The notes under the pieces were generated by a model. That model was not told the DNA's origin. It saw nothing but the letters and a program-made list of their open reading frames with translations, and did not search any database. 64,000 bases of DNA from NCBI GenBank assembly GCA_030847615.1, contig JAUMIR010000001.1, forward strand, positions 446,888,687 through 446,952,686, written 5' to 3'. Shown in pieces: positions 53,372 through 63,775 of this stretch; position 1 is the stretch's first letter; every line of letters begins with the position of its first letter. The position numbers and the translations under genes were made by a program. This DNA is from Gambelia wislizenii. Lineage: Eukaryota; Chordata; Lepidosauria; Squamata; Crotaphytidae.

Positions 53372-55284
53372 GACCTCCTGTTGGGAGGCTAGTTTAAAAT
53401 TCACAGAATAAGCCTGTCTGGTTAATTCCATTTGATCACCTGCACTATCATCACCAACAATCACTGACTATTCATTTCAGACATTAACTTTTTCTTGGAA
53501 GTGCATTACCCTTGTAACATCATCTGAGCCTTTCTTGTGACATCACAAGGGGTGGTTGCTAGGTCTTAGGTTTTAGCCCTGAAATCTCAGGTGTAGAAAG
53601 GAGAGATACATTTGAAATTTGACCTGAAGGGATTTTTTAGAAGTGTCCAATTCCTGCAGATCAATTTTCAAATGGTTTTCTCCTGTGAAAGGCCAGACAA
53701 ATATTTTCTGGCTGAAACCTCTTGAGTTAATTTGAGAAATAAAAATTTCCTTCACATATCCTGAGTCTCTTTCGCTCCTTTCTGCACTAGGAGTCGTTTG
53801 ATGTTTCCAGTTCCTTCTGCTCCAGAAATCTGGAACAGTCTTGACTGGCAGCCATACTGAAGACCTTTTTATTTCAGCCAGCTTTTGAATGAGCTATGGT
53901 GTTGCAACCCTTTATTGCCATTATATAAATTATGGATGTAAAGAATCCTTACAAATTATCTTGACCTGATGAGAAAGGGCATCTCAACACATCATCAGAA
54001 AATTTGTCAAATGTAATTCTTCACATTTCAGGATTTTTTGTGAAAATTGTAAATATTTGTGAAAATTGTAAAAAAAAATTTGCCCAAAGCTTTTTTTTTT
54101 TGTTCAAAAAGCTACAATTTTGTACAAAGACAGAGTGCATTGCACAAAAGCATTGTTTTTGCATAACATGGTATTTTCAACATTTTTTTTTGCAAAAAAT
54201 CCTGAAATGTGAAAGATCATTGAAAAGTGTACAAAAATGCCCTCTTATAATCTCCACTATAAGGGAGAAAACTTCCAAAATTCTAATTTCTTGCCTGCAG
54301 GAATGAAATAACTGAGGTGAAGATTTAAAATAAATGAAGTGAAGAGGTACATCAATTAATATTAATTTTAAAAAATTATATCTGGTTTCTAGATAAATGT
54401 GGCATTTTAATATTTTAATGTTGTTGGGTGGTTTGATATTGCTTTATTGACTGTTTTAAATTGCCGTTGGCAGATGATTTACTTTGAAAGACAACGTAAA
54501 AATCCAAGATATTAATTTTAGAAAAATAAACAAATAGAAGGAAAATATATTAGAATGTACCAATCTATAGGTGGTCCACTGGGTTTTTTATTAATAACCC
54601 CAAGTTGTAGTGATTTTTAAAAATGTTCTAGTCTCTCTTCTGTGATTTATCAGTTTTACAACCTTACCATCTATCTTCCTGTCCCTTCCCTCCTGTTTCA
54701 GTGATACCAAGTGATTTCCACATTGGCTTCCTTTGTAGCAACCTACTGAAATATCATCTTGATTTTAGGAAGAGTTTGATCAGATATAGGCAAAAGGGCT
54801 ATATCTTTTTTGCACTATATAAAGCATACAGTGTTGATGTACACTGGAATTCAGTATTGAAATTACAGATTCATAACCTAGAATTACACATCTGTAATTG
54901 ATCTGTATTCACAAAGCCTATGTATTCATGATTGTGATACTATTGCCATGATTGCAAAAGTCCCCTGATCTTGCTTTACTGGGCATCAGCCACTGCAAGC
55001 AACAGAGATCTGTTTTCTTGATGACTAGGGTGCAGCAGACTGATTTTCCACCCCACTCCCACCAGTGATCTCCGGTGTAAGTAGGAATTGTGACAGGGCT
55101 CCTGCTTGATTGTTGCACTGGAGATCATTGGCAGGAGACAGGTGGAAACATCACTCTGCTGCATCCCAATCAACAGGAGAACAGACCTCTGTCACTCACA
55201 GCTGCTGATGCCTTGTAAAGCAGGGTGGGGTCAGGGGGACAGGCCAGGAGATGCTACTTAGAAGTTAAGCAGGTTTAGTCCTGG
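53372..55284. other. Mostly single-copy, AT-rich DNA
   Basis: GGTTGCTAGGTCTTAGG..CCTGAAATCTCAGG (53,547-53,590) resembles the dispersed motif at 33.7 and 43.1 kb. Poly-A/poly-T tracts around 54,070-54,195 generate short lysine/phenylalanine-rich ORFs. No gene recognised. Confidence 0.45.
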
Positions 55285-56400
55285 TATACTTGACTAAGAC
55301 TGTGTTCCCAGCTTGGGAGTGCTCCTGGATCTGTCGCTCCAAATGACAGCTCAGATAGAGGCAATGGTCAGGAATGCTTACTATCAGCTTTGGCTGATAT
55401 GCCAGCTGTGGCCCTTTCTAGAATTGGAAGACCTAAAGGCTGGCCTTCTGCAATGTGCTGTACATTGGGCTACCTCTGTACCAAGTTTGGAAACTCCAGT
55501 TAGTTCAAAATATGGCAGCCAGATTGGTTACAGGTACATCCAGGAGTGAGCATATTACACCAACACTAGCTGACCCAGCATAAGATATGCCATTATAGTA
55601 GATCTGAAAGGTTCACATGGTTCAGCTACACACTATTACTTTAGGAAAATAATATTACATTGTTTTACATGTGGGTGGTGAGTGGCTGAGGGAGTGAGAG
55701 GAGGGAGGGGCCCTTGTGAGGCTGGGGGTGTAGATGCAGATTGAGTGGAAGGAGTGGATTGTGAGGTGAATTTGTGTGTGGGTGGTGATTGGCTGAGGGA
55801 GTGAGGGGAGAGAGGGGATTGATTGGATAAGCGGCCAATCAGCACTTTGGGAAAGCAAACATACTCAAGAGTTTTATATATAGACAGATAAAGTCACTCC
55901 ACTGGCTGTCAATTAGTTTTTGGGCAAAGTACAAAGTTTTGGTTATTACCTTTAAAGCCCTTCAGGTTTTCCATGATTTCTGCTACAGTTTGGGTCCAGG
56001 TTACCTTCAGGATAGCCTTTTCCCATACAATTCGCCCTGTACACTCAGGTCTTCTGGGGGACATTTACTTCAACCAGCCAGGCAACTGTCACCCAGAGAC
56101 CTTTTCATCAGCTGCCCCCAGACTGTGGGATGGCCCTGCAGAAGAGATTCAACAGTTAAACCAGCTGTTGGAATTTAAAATGTTACTAAAGACCTATGTC
56201 TTCTGGCAGATCTACCCAGTTGATTTTAATCTATGGATTTTAAATTTGTATGCATGATTTTAACATGTTTATTTTAATCTTAAGTGTTTTTACTTGTATA
56301 TTTTAATGATTTTATGTTATATATTGTATTTTAATTCATATTGTACCCCACTTCAAGCTTTGGGGAGAGGCAGGTAAGATATAAAAATGTGTTGTTGTTG
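55285..56400 (+). mobile_element. L2-like LINE 3' portion, interrupted by a Helitron
   Basis: LSLQMTAQIEAMVRNAYYQLWLICQLWPFLE then LQNMAARLVTGTSRSEHIT-type residues up to 55,560. After the insertion it resumes at about 55,889: SLHWLSISFWAKYKVLVITFKA, GPGYL, SAAPRLWDGPAEEIQQL, to the 3' end TTTGGGGAGAGGCAGG..TAAGATATAAA and GTT repeats (about 56,388-56,407). Frameshifts throughout. Confidence 0.85.
55566..55888 (-). mobile_element. Non-autonomous Helitron
   Basis: On the minus strand it begins TCTGTCTATATATAAAACTC (A before it) and ends GGTCAGCTAG (T after it). Just upstream of the end is a hairpin GCATA-TCT-TATGC followed by about ten bases and CTAG, the classic Helitron terminator layout. 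It inserted within the L2-like element; the AT target is restored when removed. The 5' 60 bases (GCTGATTGGCCGC etc.) match the start of the 46.6 kb copy. Confidence 0.72.
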
Positions 56401-56619
56401 TTGTTATACTAGGACTGAACCTGGTTGACTTCTGAAATCAGAGAAGAATAAGCGTTTTATTCCTTAGAGCCTGACAACTTCCACAAGGCTTTTGCTGTTA
56501 GACTGACACTGGGGCCACATGAAATCAAGGTGAGGCTCCCATGCCACTGTAGGATCACAGGTTGCCCACCTCTGTAGGAAACCAGCACACACAATGATGG
56601 TGCAATATGAAAACAATGG

Positions 56620-56738
56620 CTGAGATCCTAGTTGTGGCTGGTGGGTTTACATGGCCAAGCACAAATCTGAACCCTGATCTCCCACAGTCCCAGTTCAACA
56701 CTCAAAGTGCTCAAAGCACTATACCACTCTGGCTCTCA
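56620..56738 (-). repeat. tRNA-derived SINE head, partial
   Basis: Minus strand: GAGAGCCAGAGTGGTATAGTG, then TTGAGCACTTTGAGTGTTGAAC, GGGAGATCAGGGTTCAGATTTG and CATGTAAACCCACC. A and B boxes are diverged; the body and tail are missing. Confidence 0.75.
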
Positions 56739-57627
56739 CTAGGGTGGGAGGTAACAATTTTAATACATAAATAAATAAAATATAACAGCTGTCAGAACAG
56801 TGATGATTTCCTTCAGGGAACAGAAATTTTATGAAGGAGCTTGAAATCTCTGTCAGAATTCTGTGTACACCCTTAAGACTACAAACTTCTTTTAATGAAG
56901 GATACCATGAGAGTTAAAATAATTATGAAATCAGTTTAAGTCAATAATGTGAATATGCCCATGATATCTTCTCCTGAATTCTCATTTTAATGTTAAACTT
57001 CAGAAAAGCAGAAAATGCTTGTTGCTTGCTTGCCATCAAAGGTAGTGCCTCGTCTTGCAAAATTTGTGCAACCAGCTTGAATACAATCCATGTGATGGGG
57101 GTGGCAATGTATTTTTGAAGCTAAAGGATAGGCAATGAAGCAATACTTAGCATTGCCTCAAAACATACAAGAAGGTTTGGTGTGCAACTAAACCTTGTAT
57201 ATTGTATGGTATAGAGCAGGGCCCCCTGCTGGCTGGGGGGTTGTAGTCCAAAAAGTAACTTTTCCAAGGTCTGGTATGGCATGCAAGCCCTTTACAAGTT
57301 AAAGAAGTGTACACTCTAAGGATCCAGGTTAAGAGGACAATGAGTTTCCCAAGAGATAGTGGGGCAGACCTGTTTGCCTTGTGTATGGCTAGTGAGGCTG
57401 GGCCAGTCTGCCTTTACTGGATGAAACTTCTGTGGGTCCATGGTACTAGGATACTTTGTCAGGTCCGAGGGACTCTCTGAACATGTTCTCTGCTGTCTTT
57501 GCTGGAATGTCTGGCCACTCTGGTATGATCAAGCCTATGTTCAAAGTCTACAGAATGCACACTAAAGCACTAGTTTATGCAATGTGTACAGTGTATTATA
57601 TACTAGTTTATACAGTGCCTTGTATAC
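56739..57627. other. Mostly single-copy DNA with repeat traces
   Basis: GGTTGTAGTCCAAAAAGTAACTTTTCCAAGGTCTGG (split here at 57,239-57,274) is a common squamate dispersed phrase and recurs diverged at 58,160-58,206. No gene recognised. Confidence 0.4.
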
Positions 57628-57862
57628 AGCATGGTGCAGTGACTTGAGCATTGGACTATGACTCTTGAGACCAGGGTTCAAATCCCTACTCAGTCATGGA
57701 AACCCACTGGGTGACTTTAGGCAAGTCACACTCTCTCAGCCTCAGAGGGAGACAAAGTCAAACCTCCTCTGAACAAATCTTGTCAAGAAAATCCAGTGAT
57801 AGGTTCACCTTAGGGTCACCATAAGTCAGAATTGACTTGAAGGCACACAACAACAACAAAAT
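57628..57862 (+). repeat. tRNA-derived SINE (Sauria-type), full length
   Basis: CAGCATGGTGCAGTGACTTG head, B box GGTTCAAATCC (57,675-57,685), AAACCCACTGGGTGAC, AAGTCACACTCTCTCAGCC, CTTGTCAAGAAAATCC, AGGGTCACCATAAGTCAG and terminal TTGACTTGAAGGCACACAAC with (CAA)n. The cleanest BovB-type SINE tail in the window. Confidence 0.95.
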
Positions 57863-58559
57863 TAAAAAGAGAAATGATGCCCTCTAGAAGCTAGGAGGTT
57901 TGGGGACCACTGGGTACATAAGACCTTTTCTGGGGTTAACTATTGGTAGGTGTGAGAAAGTATCATTAAAACGCATCTTAAAGATAGGACACAAAGTTGG
58001 GGTGTCTCAGCCTTCCTCACAGTCATTCATTCTCAAGGGTTTGCCAAGTTGTCCATAACTCCCACTGGCACTGTGTCCTCTGCAGGCATCTAGTTGCTTA
58101 GTGGTCTTAACCTTGGGCTCGAGACATTTTCTTGGGATAAACCAAAACTCATGCTGGCTGAGGGATTCTGGGAGTTGTAGTTTAGCAAGTAACTTTCCCA
58201 AACTCTGAAGTCTTCAGCAATGGCCTGGTGTGTTAGAAGGTGTCTTCTAATCCATGGAAGCTTTGAATGGACTTAACTCCGGTTTGGGTTGCTGATTGGC
58301 AAAGAAGGGCAGACTAGCTTTGGCAGGACTGAACCAAGCATCAAGTCTCCCTTCAGCTCTGGGAAGAGGAACTTCCCAAAACCAAAGTCTGGAATCTGTA
58401 CACCCAGTTTGTAAGTCTGTTTTGACTCTGAGGCCTTGGCAAGAAGAATATTTACTAAGCCACAGACCACCCTGGCGTTGCCTGGTTCATGAATGTGTGT
58501 GTGTGTTTTACGCATTTCATTGTGTTCATTTTGCTTCCCTTGCTTCAAGTTGCTATAAT
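57863..58559. other. Single-copy DNA upstream of the candidate promoter
   Basis: Contains the diverged dispersed phrase at 58,160-58,206 (GGATTCTGGGAGTTGTAG..AAGTAACTTTCCCAAACTC) and a short GT run at 58,494-58,506. The 201-codon open frame that starts at 58,296 is judged a chance opening. Confidence 0.45.
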
Positions 58560-58765
58560 GCTTCTGGGGAAGTAATTGCTTTGCACTTTGACTTTACTGT
58601 GCCCACGGGTGACTATGGGGGTCTCCTCCCTGGATGCAGCGTGGAGTCAAAAGCCCAGCATTTGCTGCTTTGCCCAAGACCTGCTTATATTTCCCCCCCT
58701 CCCTTGTCAGCTGCCTGTTATATCAATCACGGAGCTGGGAATCTATTTATAGGTTGGGACTCAGA
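58560..58765 (+). promoter_or_regulatory. Candidate TATA/MEF2-type promoter with E box
   Basis: CTATTTATAG at 58,743-58,752 is an exact MEF2-type site that can also act as a TATA box. An E box CAGCTG lies 30 bases upstream (58,708-58,713), and TTATATTTCC at 58,685-58,694 is a second AT-rich element. The 200 bases upstream are non-repetitive and contain GTGACTATGGGG-like blocks. The E box plus MEF2 combination is known from skeletal and cardiac muscle promoters. Tissue and gene identity are inference. Confidence 0.45.
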
Positions 58766-58774
58766 GTGCTGTGT

Positions 58775-58925
58775 CCTTAGTCACAAAGAGAGACAGAGAC
58801 GCAGAGGGGGGACGTTCCGCTGGTGCAGGCGGAACCAAAAGATATCTAATCGGCAATTAGAAACACCTGAGGGGGCAAAGGAAATTCTACCGAGCTCCTG
58901 AAGTTCATCTCTCCACCTCAGTCAT
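58775..58925 (+). other. Candidate noncoding first exon with splice donor
   Basis: About 25-30 bases after the TATA-like element begins a GC-richer, CpG-containing, non-repeat segment (CAGAGACGCAGAGG, GACGTTCCGCTGG, GGCGGAACC, ATCGGCAATTAG). It ends at CAGTCAT followed by GTAAGTA (58,926 on), a near-consensus 5' splice site. There is no good start codon before the donor except the ATG overlapping it (58,924-58,926), so this would be a 5' UTR exon. The host gene was not recognised; the exon start is estimated from the TATA spacing. Confidence 0.4.
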
Positions 58926-58930
58926 GTAAG

Positions 58931-60840
58931 TACCTCCTTTCTGACCTTTTCTTTTGGGATGCAGCTTCTCTGCTCCCTCCCACCGCATCCATGTGTGAAA
59001 TTATGGGACCATAGTACACCTTAACAGGGCAAGAACAGGGGTATGATGTATGATGTAAAATGAACGAAAGTATATCTTCACTTTTTTTGAGAGAGAGGGA
59101 GGAAGGTCAAAGTGAGTTATTTCAGAACTTGACAATGATGTGACAGTTTTGTTGCTCGATCACAGAGCATTTTTCTGTCTTGAAGCAAACACATGCAAGT
59201 TTGTGCCAGATAGTATTATTTGTAGAATGCAAACAGTTCACATGGTTGAGGTGCCAAAAGGCCAGCCTGCAGTGTAACTTCAGTTTAAGGGCTTGTCAAG
59301 GACAGGTGATAAATTTTCCAGCATTGATGCAAAGTCTGAAAATGGGGAAACTTCCGAGTGGGGTAGAGATACTTTTACAAGAAAATGATATCTCAGAAAT
59401 ATCCAGGGAAAAGTCTTTTTTTGAATGTTTTCTAACAGAACATGAGGAAGAGAAATATCACTGAATGATTTTGATTCTGAGCTTTTAGTAGCATGTGTAT
59501 ATGTGTGTATTTTTTTAAATGTCCCTAATTAGTATATGAGGTCTTTTCACAGTGATAAAAGGAACATATGACTTTGAGAAGACTTTGAGCTTAGTGACAT
59601 CTGTGTCAGTATGATGAATGTACAGTGAGCCAAAAGCTTGTTTTAAGCAAAATAAACAAAAATGCCCTTTTGTAATGTGTCTCTGATAAAAGTAAAAAAC
59701 CCAGGTTATCTCAAACTCTAAAAGATATAAAGAACACCTGTAAATAGTGTTTAATCTTTATGTGACCAGGGGTTTTATTCTGACATACTGGTGAGAATGT
59801 ATAGCAATTTATATTATTTTATAGTATCTGTTCAGAACTTTGTGATTTTCCTGCTGAGTTTGCTTACAATACATTTTCTTGAAAGTGAAAGGAATTCTTT
59901 ATTCGATACTCATCTTTCTAGTTCTTCCTTTTAACACCTTCTTTCCTTCTCATGAAGACTACAGTATTTTGCCTCTACATTTTTTAAAACTTAAAGTACT
60001 CTCTTAGTAAAAGTGAATTAACATTTTGAAATAAGTGGAACAAAATGAATAATTTTTAAAATGTAAGTTTGATGTGATTTCAATTATATTAAGGGCAGAG
60101 CTGATTTAAATAAAGTGTTAAGAAATAACTAACAGTAGTTATAAAATGATTAGTTTAACTAAATAATTACTACGAATAAATGTACATCATAACCTATTCT
60201 TGTTTGCTGTACATAAGTTTTCCAAGTAACTAAATGTTTGTTGAATTGTATTTATTGCTGCTTTCATTTCACCAATCTTAATCATGCAATGTTTAGAAGA
60301 GCCATTGTATAATCCACCCCCAGCACGATTCAAATAAGAAAAACGCAAGTTCTGGTTTACTAAAGTTTAACAGAAAATTATAATGTTTCATATGACTATT
60401 AAAATTCAAGTTGCATTTAGAAAAGAAGCATTTAGAAAATCCAGCCCGAACAAGCAGCTTCGTTCAATACTTTGTTTACTCTTGTTTTTGCATTGGCACT
60501 TAAAAATTAATAAGTTTATGTAAAGGAAATTTATGTTGGCTGCACATAAATATCTATATATTCTTTCCCTGTTTGTCACATACATTTATCAATTGTGTGA
60601 ACAGAAGGTGAGTCTCCTCCCATAAAAACACATAGATTAGATTCTGTTACAAGTTACCATCACATCTGATTTTTTTTAAATTGAAGATGATGTATTTTGC
60701 AGGTGCAGGATTGTAAAACAGTCTTTCTGTTTCAAAACATATGCAAAATGGTAACATACTTACCAGTATCAATGCTTAATCAAACCTTCTTTGGGAATCC
60801 AGATAACATCAACTAAATCATAAAATGTATCTTCTTGTAT
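58931..60840. other. Repeat-poor AT-rich DNA (candidate first intron)
   Basis: Nearly 2 kb without any recognised mobile element, unlike the rest of the window. Contains several homeodomain/forkhead-like AT words (e.g. 60,145-60,175, 60,470-60,490 TACTTTGTTTACTC). No coding exon defended. Confidence 0.4.
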
Positions 60841-60849
60841 TATTTGGAC

Positions 60850-61140
60850 TCTTTGGGCACATCTAAAGTAGCCAAATGCAAACTATATATTCCAACAGAA
60901 TTCTCTGCTAAAGAGTGCCAGTCCATTCCTATGAAGTACCAGTTTCCAAGGTGCCCTGAGAATACTGGGAATATGGGTTAATTTTGTTAGTTCTGTAGTG
61001 TAAGTCATGTATTCAGGATGCCTACATTCAGGTGAGGAGACCAGATCTCTCTAGCTGAAAATTCCCAAGTATCTCACCAAACTACAAATTCCAGGATCAA
61101 GACAGTTCAATTAAAATGGCATATAATTGCGTAGTGCACA
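60850..61140. mobile_element. Diverged palindromic-type MITE
   Basis: GGGCACATCTAAAGTAGCC.. at the left and ..AATTAAAATGGCATATAATTGCGTAGTGCACATG at the right, with ACTACAAATTCCAGGATC inside, keep the word order of the hairpin MITE family; arms are eroded. Confidence 0.5.
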
Positions 61141-61173
61141 TGTTCACTCTGCCTATGTGTATTAAGAAGATGA

Positions 61174-61290
61174 AGAACTGGATGGCCATCTGTCGGAAAT
61201 GATTTGATTGTGTATTCCTGCATGGCAGGAGGTTGGACTGGATGGCCCTTGAGGTCTCTTCTAACTCTATGATTCTATGATTCTATGATT
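61174..61290 (+). mobile_element. CR1 LINE 3' end
   Basis: AACTGGATGGCCATCTGTCGG..GGTTGGACTGGATGGCCC, then three ATTCTATG units at the terminus. Only the last ~115 bases of a CR1 copy. Confidence 0.93.
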
Positions 61291-62149
61291 AACTACTTGT
61301 GTGTGTGTACATCTACTTACATATCTCCTCCTGTTCTGCCAGCAGATTCTTTTGTCTTGTTTGAAGAAAAATAAATAAATATCAGCTGCTAGTACTTCAA
61401 TAGAGTAGGGGGTGCTCTCTCTGTTCTCAGGTTTTGGATAGTAACAATGGGAAAACTTTTATGTATTGTGCTGGTGACATGGTGCTATTTTGTGGTCCCT
61501 GCTTCTACAACAATTGTTCACAATCATTTGAACAATAAGTGTTAGCACATTTGTATTTACTTCTCAGCTGTGTTGTTTCACTAGGTCTACTTGTGATTTT
61601 GAGGAATGGAAAACCTGTCCCAGTCTCCTCCTTTGTTTATTATGCCTATAAAGTTACTGTGTTCGACCCTATTTTGCTTCCCCTTCTGCTCCTGCATCAT
61701 CAAGTCCTGAAAAATCTGCAATACCTGCATGTCAGGAAGACTTTTGTACAGGTGTGTGAAATCTACCTGCCAGGTATTTGCCTATAAGCCTAAAATGATG
61801 AGATGGACATCTGGATGGTAGGAATGTATGTACTGGTATTACTTAAATAATTATAAAACTTAAAAGCTCACCTTATTTATTTTTTTTAAAAAAGACAAGA
61901 AAGCACTTGACAAGCCACAAATTTTGAAACAATTATGCAGCTGTCTACTTTGCTTTCTCTTGTTATCTCTTTACCTGAACATCAGTCTGTCTTTTTATCA
62001 TCATCTCTCAATTTTTACATTTCATTATGCTTTCTGTCTCTCCACCCCATCTCACTTCCCCCACCCCGAAAACACATTTCTTTCTGGCACAGAAAATAAA
62101 CTCAGATTGCTGGTAGTTATGTTAATCTAATTCAATCCTCTATGGGTTA
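61291..62149. other. Single-copy DNA, no gene recognised
   Basis: Short ORFs (61,539-61,787; 61,924-62,130) are hydrophobic but carry no family motif. Confidence 0.4.
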
Positions 62150-62350
62150 GAAGTGAAATTCTAATAGTGGAGCTGTTGAGGGCTTTTTTGTTAATGGCTT
62201 GGGGATTACATTGAGTTAAAGGCTCATTTCCTAATCAAACAGAGAGGGAGAGAGTGACTCCGAATATTTATGAGTCTCCCAGTGCGAGTTAAACATTGAA
62301 CTCCAAAAGCAAGATCTCAGTGCAGTGGAAAGAGTTAAACCCCCTCAGGG
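62150..62350. promoter_or_regulatory. Candidate conserved noncoding element
   Basis: Non-repeat segment with GGGGATTACATTGAG, TTTCCTAATCAAACAG, GACTCCGAATATTTATGAG and CCCAGTGCGAGTTAAAC. The mix of homeodomain/bicoid-type cores and retained CpGs, with no ORF, is typical of developmental enhancers. Conservation not tested. Confidence 0.35.
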
Positions 62351-62427
62351 CTGCTGTGGAAAAAAAATGAAACCAGTTAAGCCATCAGCATTTTCAACTG
62401 CTGTACAACTTCAGTTCAGTAGCAGGA

Positions 62428-62453
62428 GGTGGGGGTGGGGTGGGGTGGGGTAG
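62428..62453. repeat. (GGGGT)n short tandem repeat
   Basis: About five GGGGT-type units in a G-rich run; could form a G-quadruplex. Confidence 0.85.
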
Positions 62454-62689
62454 AAATGAGGAAGAATAATCGCCTCACAATTTAAAAATGGATACTGCAG
62501 TGAGATGTTTTACATGAAGTCAAATGATGCTTCATAACACTTGTCCTGTAGGTAGGCAAATATGCTGGAATGAATGTAGAGAGGCCTGGAAGATGCAACA
62601 AATATAATTTTTCAATTTTTAAAAAATAAATACATGTGAAGGAGAGCTGCTTTTCTGCTGGTTATGATATATGTTTCCTTTTTCATGCC

Positions 62690-62774
<85 letters not shown>

Positions 62775-62775
62775 T
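62690..62775. repeat. Compound microsatellite (TA)n(GA)n(CAGA)n
   Basis: TA repeat to about 62,720, GA repeat to about 62,751, then CAGA units to about 62,774. Stepwise phase change from one unit to the next. The Y/I then E/R-rich ORF across it is an artefact. Confidence 0.97.
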
Positions 62776-62811
62776 TCTCAGTCAACCCCCCCCACCATTC
62801 TCATTTTAGTG

Positions 62812-63032
62812 TGTGTTTGTGTGTGCCTTCAAGTTGCCTGTTGACTTATGCTGACTGCATGGAATTTACAGGGCTTTCTTAGGCAAGGAATACCCAGGCG
62901 TGGTTTTGCCTCTTCCTCTGAAATATAGCCTACATCACCTGGTATTCATTGGTGGTTGCCCATCCAAGTACTAACCCTGCTTAGCTTTTAAGATCAGAAG
63001 GGATCTGGTACCTTCAGGGTATTTAGGCCCCG
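62812..63032 (-). repeat. 5S-rRNA-headed SINE with BovB-like tail
   Basis: Minus strand: GGGCCTAAATACCCTGAAGG head, ATCCCTTCTGATCTTAAAAG, CTAAGCAGGGTTAGTACTTGG and ATGGGCAACCACCAATGAATACC (5S-derived), TGATGTAGGCTATATTTCAG, AAGAAAGCCCTGTAAATTCC, tail AGTCAACAGGCAACTTGAAGG and CACACAAACACAC. The most complete 5S SINE here. Confidence 0.9.
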
Positions 63033-63034
63033 TA

Positions 63035-63400
63035 CTTTATTAGTTAATTACATTTATATCCTGCTTTTCTAAAAGTGAGTTCATGATGATATATATACCA
63101 CCTTTCTTCCTCCTCACTTTATCCTCATAACAACCCTGTGAGGCTGGAGAGAGGGAGACTGGTCCAAGCTCACTCATTTTCCAGCAGCCAGGGGAGGGAC
63201 TCCTTGAATGGGTATTGGCTCCGCCTCTGCAACGTCAGGAATAAACTCTTCCAGAACACAGCCTCACAGCCCGGAAACAACCCACAAAAAACCTATGGAT
63301 GCCGACTATGAAAGCCTTCTACTTCTCACTCAGTTTCATTGCTCTGTGAGGGCTGAGACCTTAATCTTCCAGTCTAATGCTCTGGCTACTACACGTGTTA
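63035..63400 (-). repeat. tRNA-derived/MIR-like SINE pieces and an unassigned repeat
   Basis: 63,100-63,185 (CATAACAACCCTGTGAGGCTGG..) is the antisense body of a reptile SINE, and 63,352-63,398 (TTCCAGTCTAATGCTCTGGC-TACTACAC) fits its tRNA-like head. Between them lies TTCCAGAACACAGCCTCACAGCCCGG..CCTATGGATGCCGACTATG (63,250-63,320), a phrase common in squamate repeats, family unassigned. Confidence 0.5.
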
Positions 63401-63458
63401 AAACCACACTGCCTTTCCTTTCTGGGAAAAAAAAGAAAAGAAAAGAAAGAAAGACCAA

Positions 63459-63775
63459 GGAGATTATCAGATGCGGCAAAAACCACATCAAAAGATCATG
63501 ACGAGAACAGGAAGGGGAGATCTTATCAGATGATGTCATCCTCCACCGTTCCAGGGGCATAGCGCAGGCATCAGTAAGATATCCCTTTTTATTAGCTGCT
63601 TCTCCCCATCAATGCAAAAGAGAAGCCTTGCCCATGGCAGCGCTATGCCCCCAGAATGGTAGAAGGACACAGGCATCTGGTAAGGTTGCCTTTTCTGTCC
63701 TTGTTGTGATCTTCTGACATGGTTGGGAACATGTTTTTTTTTTTTTTGCACATTCCCCCACATCTGATAATCTCC
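63459..63775. mobile_element. MITE with perfect GGAGATTATCAGATG ends
   Basis: 15-bp perfect terminal inverted repeats (63,459-63,473 and 63,761-63,775). Internal symmetry includes CAGGGGCATAGCGCAGGC against ..GCGCTATGCCCCCAG. No coding capacity. Flanking triplets (CAA, TAG) do not match. Shares the ATTATCAGA core with the families at 11.97, 23.1, 30.7 and 5.7 kb. Confidence 0.87.

Noticed and set aside
58296..58901. 201-codon open frame (+), the longest not inside a mobile element
   Set aside because: No recognisable domain. It runs through the promoter-like block and the candidate exon without splice logic, and spans a GT repeat. One such frame is about what chance allows in 64 kb read in six frames.
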